Below are positions 13,660 to 15,731 of a DNA stretch of 15,731 nt, one piece after another. Under the pieces are notes generated by a model that saw only the letters and a list, made by a program, of their open reading frames with translations, searched no databases and had not been told where the DNA came from. Position 1 is the first letter of the stretch. Each line of letters opens with the position of its first letter. The position numbers and the translations under genes were made by a program. This stretch comes from Lachnospiraceae bacterium (GTDB lineage: Bacteria > Bacillota > Clostridia > Lachnospirales > Lachnospiraceae): the NCBI GenBank assembly GCA_009774375.1, contig VSNO01000112.1, positions 1-15,731 on the forward strand, read 5' to 3'.

Positions 13660-15156
13660 ATGGCGAACAAAACGACAGGAAAATTCCTTGTGGCGGTGAT
13701 GGCAGCGGCGATGTGCTTTACAGCGGCCTGTTCATCATCAAAAAATACGGCGGACAGCGGGGCAGCCACGCAGACGGGAGCGGAGACGGCGCGCGTTGCT
13801 GATACGGAGAGCTCTGCGGAGGCGAAGAGCAGTGCGGAGGACCCTGCCGGGGCACAGAGCTTTGCCGCGGCGCATGACGCGTTTCAGACAACGCTGGTGG
13901 AGCACAACAGCGACGACGATCCGATCCCGGATCCGCCGGAGGGATTTTTCGACCTGGTACACTATTCCTCTAAAGTCGGAGACCTGGCAGCGTATGTGTC
14001 CAGCGATCCCGGCGATGGCGAAAAACACCCGATGGTCATCTGGGTGGTAGGCGGCTGGGGAAACGGCATTGACGATTTTCCATGGTGCTATCCGGAGTGG
14101 GATAACGACCAGACTGGCTCGGCATTCTGGCAGGCAGGCGTGCTGATGATGTACCCGTCTTTCCGCGGGGGAAATGGCAATCCGGGCAATTATGAGGCGC
14201 TTTTTGGCGAGGTGGACGATATCGCGTCGGCTTATGATTACGCGGCGTCCCTTCCCTATGTGGATCCCGACCGCATCTATCTGGGCGGTCACAGTACCGG
14301 CGGCACACGCGCGCTGCTCGCGGCAGAGTACACGGACAAATTCCGCGCAGTGTTTGGCTTCGGTGCGGTGGACAAGATCGAGTACCACAATAACAGCCAG
14401 TTCACGTTCGACACGGACAACGAGGAGGAGTACAGGATGCGCTCCCCGATCTACTGGCTGGACAGTGTGAAGACGCCCACTTTTCTGATCGAGGGAAGCG
14501 ACGGAAATTCGTCGAACCTGAAAAATATCGAGCGCACTTCCGAAAATGACAATATCCACTGCTATATCATGGAGGGACAGGATCATTTCTCGGTGCTTGC
14601 GCCGCTGACGCCGGTGCTCGCGCAGAAGATCCTCTCGGATACCGGGGCAGAGTGCAATATTGCGATCACGCAGGAAGAGCTTGACGAAGCCATGAAGCAG
14701 GATCCGGTGATCCCGCTGCCTGTGATGCAGCAGTGCACGATGGAGGAGCTGGGGATCACTTTCTCTTATCCGTATCTGTGGGACATGGAAGATGTCTCGG
14801 AGAACGGGGAGATTTCGTACACATTGACTTCCAGATATGAGGATGACAATGTGTGGGATATGTCGCTGCTGTTCTTTGACGCCTATCTGCCGGAGGAAGG
14901 CGTAGATCTGCAGCTGGCGATGGAGTCGTACACAGCGGATGGATTTGACGTCGAGGAAAAGACGATCGGCGGATTTCCGGCGATGGAAGTTGTCGCGATG
15001 CAGGAGAACGATTACGGTGATGTTTTCAAGACAACTTTTGTCGCGATACAGAAAGACGACATTCTCTTTACGTTTGATTTTTATATTTATGAAGAGCTCG
15101 GCGATGATGCGGATCCAATGTTTGACGCGATCATTGACAGTATCGCGTTTGAATGA
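13660..15156 (+). CDS. Lipoprotein with alpha/beta-hydrolase domain and C-terminal PsbP/DcrB-like domain
   Basis: A 498-residue exported lipoprotein. The signal peptide ends in the lipobox TAAC, so Cys24 would be lipidated and the protein anchored on the outer face of the membrane. Residues 25-90 are a low-complexity Ser/Ala/Glu linker. Residues 95-330 form an alpha/beta-hydrolase (prolyl-oligopeptidase-like) with GGHSTGGTRALL carrying the nucleophile Ser212, a probable acid near Asp281 (IEGSDGN) and His309 (GQDHF). The oxyanion segment is probably VVGGWGNG. From about 355 to the end, LGITFSYPYLWDMEDV and a mixed beta pattern resemble PsbP/DcrB-like domains; this match is tentative. The protein is very acidic. 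The substrate is unknown; ester or peptide hydrolysis at the cell surface is likely. AAGGAG sits 9 bases before the ATG. Confidence 0.85.
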   Translation: MANKTTGKFLVAVMAAAMCFTAACSSSKNTADSGAATQTGAETARVADTESSAEAKSSAEDPAGAQSFAAAHDAFQTTLVEHNSDDDPIPDPPEGFFDLVHYSSKVGDLAAYVSSDPGDGEKHPMVIWVVGGWGNGIDDFPWCYPEWDNDQTGSAFWQAGVLMMYPSFRGGNGNPGNYEALFGEVDDIASAYDYAASLPYVDPDRIYLGGHSTGGTRALLAAEYTDKFRAVFGFGAVDKIEYHNNSQFTFDTDNEEEYRMRSPIYWLDSVKTPTFLIEGSDGNSSNLKNIERTSENDNIHCYIMEGQDHFSVLAPLTPVLAQKILSDTGAECNIAITQEELDEAMKQDPVIPLPVMQQCTMEELGITFSYPYLWDMEDVSENGEISYTLTSRYEDDNVWDMSLLFFDAYLPEEGVDLQLAMESYTADGFDVEEKTIGGFPAMEVVAMQENDYGDVFKTTFVAIQKDDILFTFDFYIYEELGDDADPMFDAIIDSIAFE

Positions 15157-15191
15157 GAGCAATCCCGCAGGGAGATACAGGGGAGGTACAT

Positions 15192-15713
15192 ATGAAAACA
15201 GAAGGTCGTCAGATCTCCAATCAGATCACGGAGGGCGTGATCTGGAAACAGCTTCTCTTTTTCTTTTTCCCGATCTTGTTCGGAACGTTTTTTCAGCAGC
15301 TCTACAACACGACGGACGCTGTGATCGTGGGAAAGTTTGTCGGAAAGGAGGCGCTGGCGGCGGTCGGCGGCCCTGCATCCACACTGATCAACCTGCTGAT
15401 CGGCTTTTTTACAGGGCTTTCATCCGGCGCGACGGTGATCCTGGCACAGTATTACGGGGCAAAGAAACAGGATGATGTGAGGCGGACGGTACATACGGCG
15501 ATGGCGCTCTCCATCGCGGGCGGAGCGGCGATCATGGTGCTTGGGATCCTTTTCTCAGGCATGGCGCTCCGCGCGATGAACACGCCGGAAGAGATCCTTT
15601 CGATGTCTGCCGTGTACATGCGGGTCTATTTCCTCGGCGTCATCCCATCCCTCATATATAATATGGGGTCGGGGATACTGCGGGCGCTGGGGCCTGCCCC
15701 GCGGACGCGCTAG
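15192..15713 (+). CDS. MATE-family multidrug/Na+ antiporter, N-terminal part only
   Basis: The first 160 or so residues are a typical MATE transporter: WKQLLFFFFPILFGTFFQQL, then YNTTDAVIVGKFVGKEALAA, SGATVILAQYYGAKK and VIPSLIYNMGSGILRALG. About five membrane helices are present. Family members have about 450 residues and continue after GILRAxG with D(S/A)xRPL; here the sequence turns into PAPRTR and stops at 15711-15713, 18 bases before the window end. No other frame restores the family sequence. The gene is therefore truncated by a rearrangement, or the last 40 bases are an assembly or cloning artefact. The start ATG at 15192 has GGGGAGG 5 bases upstream. It follows the lipoprotein gene by 35 bases and may be co-transcribed. 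Confidence 0.85.
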   Translation: MKTEGRQISNQITEGVIWKQLLFFFFPILFGTFFQQLYNTTDAVIVGKFVGKEALAAVGGPASTLINLLIGFFTGLSSGATVILAQYYGAKKQDDVRRTVHTAMALSIAGGAAIMVLGILFSGMALRAMNTPEEILSMSAVYMRVYFLGVIPSLIYNMGSGILRALGPAPRTR

Positions 15714-15731
15714 GTTAAGATTTTCTCGAGC

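Noticed and set aside
13738..15162. A 474-codon open frame on the minus strand
   Set aside because: It is antisense to the lipoprotein gene, which has a lipobox, a GHSTGG motif and a good ribosome binding site. The antisense product is Arg/His/Ile-rich with no domain.

Overview
The window looks like chromosomal DNA from a gut-type member of the Clostridia, most likely Lachnospiraceae. This is inferred from the gene types (AAA-ATPase_like/PD-(D/E)XK proteins, GHKL/LytTR two-component pairs, XRE regulators with Gly/Ala/Cys repeat tails), strong GGAGG-type ribosome binding sites, sigma-A promoters with 17-bp spacers and moderately high G+C. Both ends of the window cut genes, and the last 40 or so bases look foreign to the gene they end. 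I see no rRNA, tRNA, CRISPR array or intact insertion sequence.

Left part (1-4500): a glycoside hydrolase family 31 enzyme (minus strand, C-terminus off the window) is divergent from an AraC-family regulator. Between them lies the remnant of a VOC/glyoxalase-fold gene: head and tail are recognisable, the middle is deleted and the reading frame is broken. The AraC start overlaps the remnant's stop. Both leader regions carry a CTCCnGGAG palindrome. A methyl-accepting chemotaxis protein follows, convergent with AraC.

Middle part (4500-7800): a highly structured non-coding element full of perfect inverted repeats, a small secreted GLUG-type protein that appears cut short, a translationally coupled pair (WYL-domain regulator and GNAT acetyltransferase), and an XRE regulator whose C-terminal third is a 15-residue Cys/Gly/Ala repeat. 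A near-perfect 21-bp palindrome lies over the XRE promoter.

Right part (7800-15731): a consensus sigma-A promoter drives an AgrC-like GHKL sensor kinase and an AgrA-like LytTR response regulator. No AgrB or AgrD homologue is visible. A small membrane protein of unknown function lies convergent to them. Next is a two-gene unit: an AAA-ATPase-like/PD-(D/E)XK protein, then 17 bp later a protein in which a CheY-like receiver is joined through a coiled coil to a RelQ-type (p)ppGpp synthetase. This fusion is the most interesting item in the window, because it would put alarmone synthesis directly under phosphorelay control. A lipoprotein with a serine-hydrolase domain and a MATE transporter truncated near the window end complete the segment.

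The genes do not form one pathway. The region is dominated by sensing and regulation: one chemoreceptor, three DNA-binding one-component regulators, one two-component pair and one receiver-alarmone synthetase.
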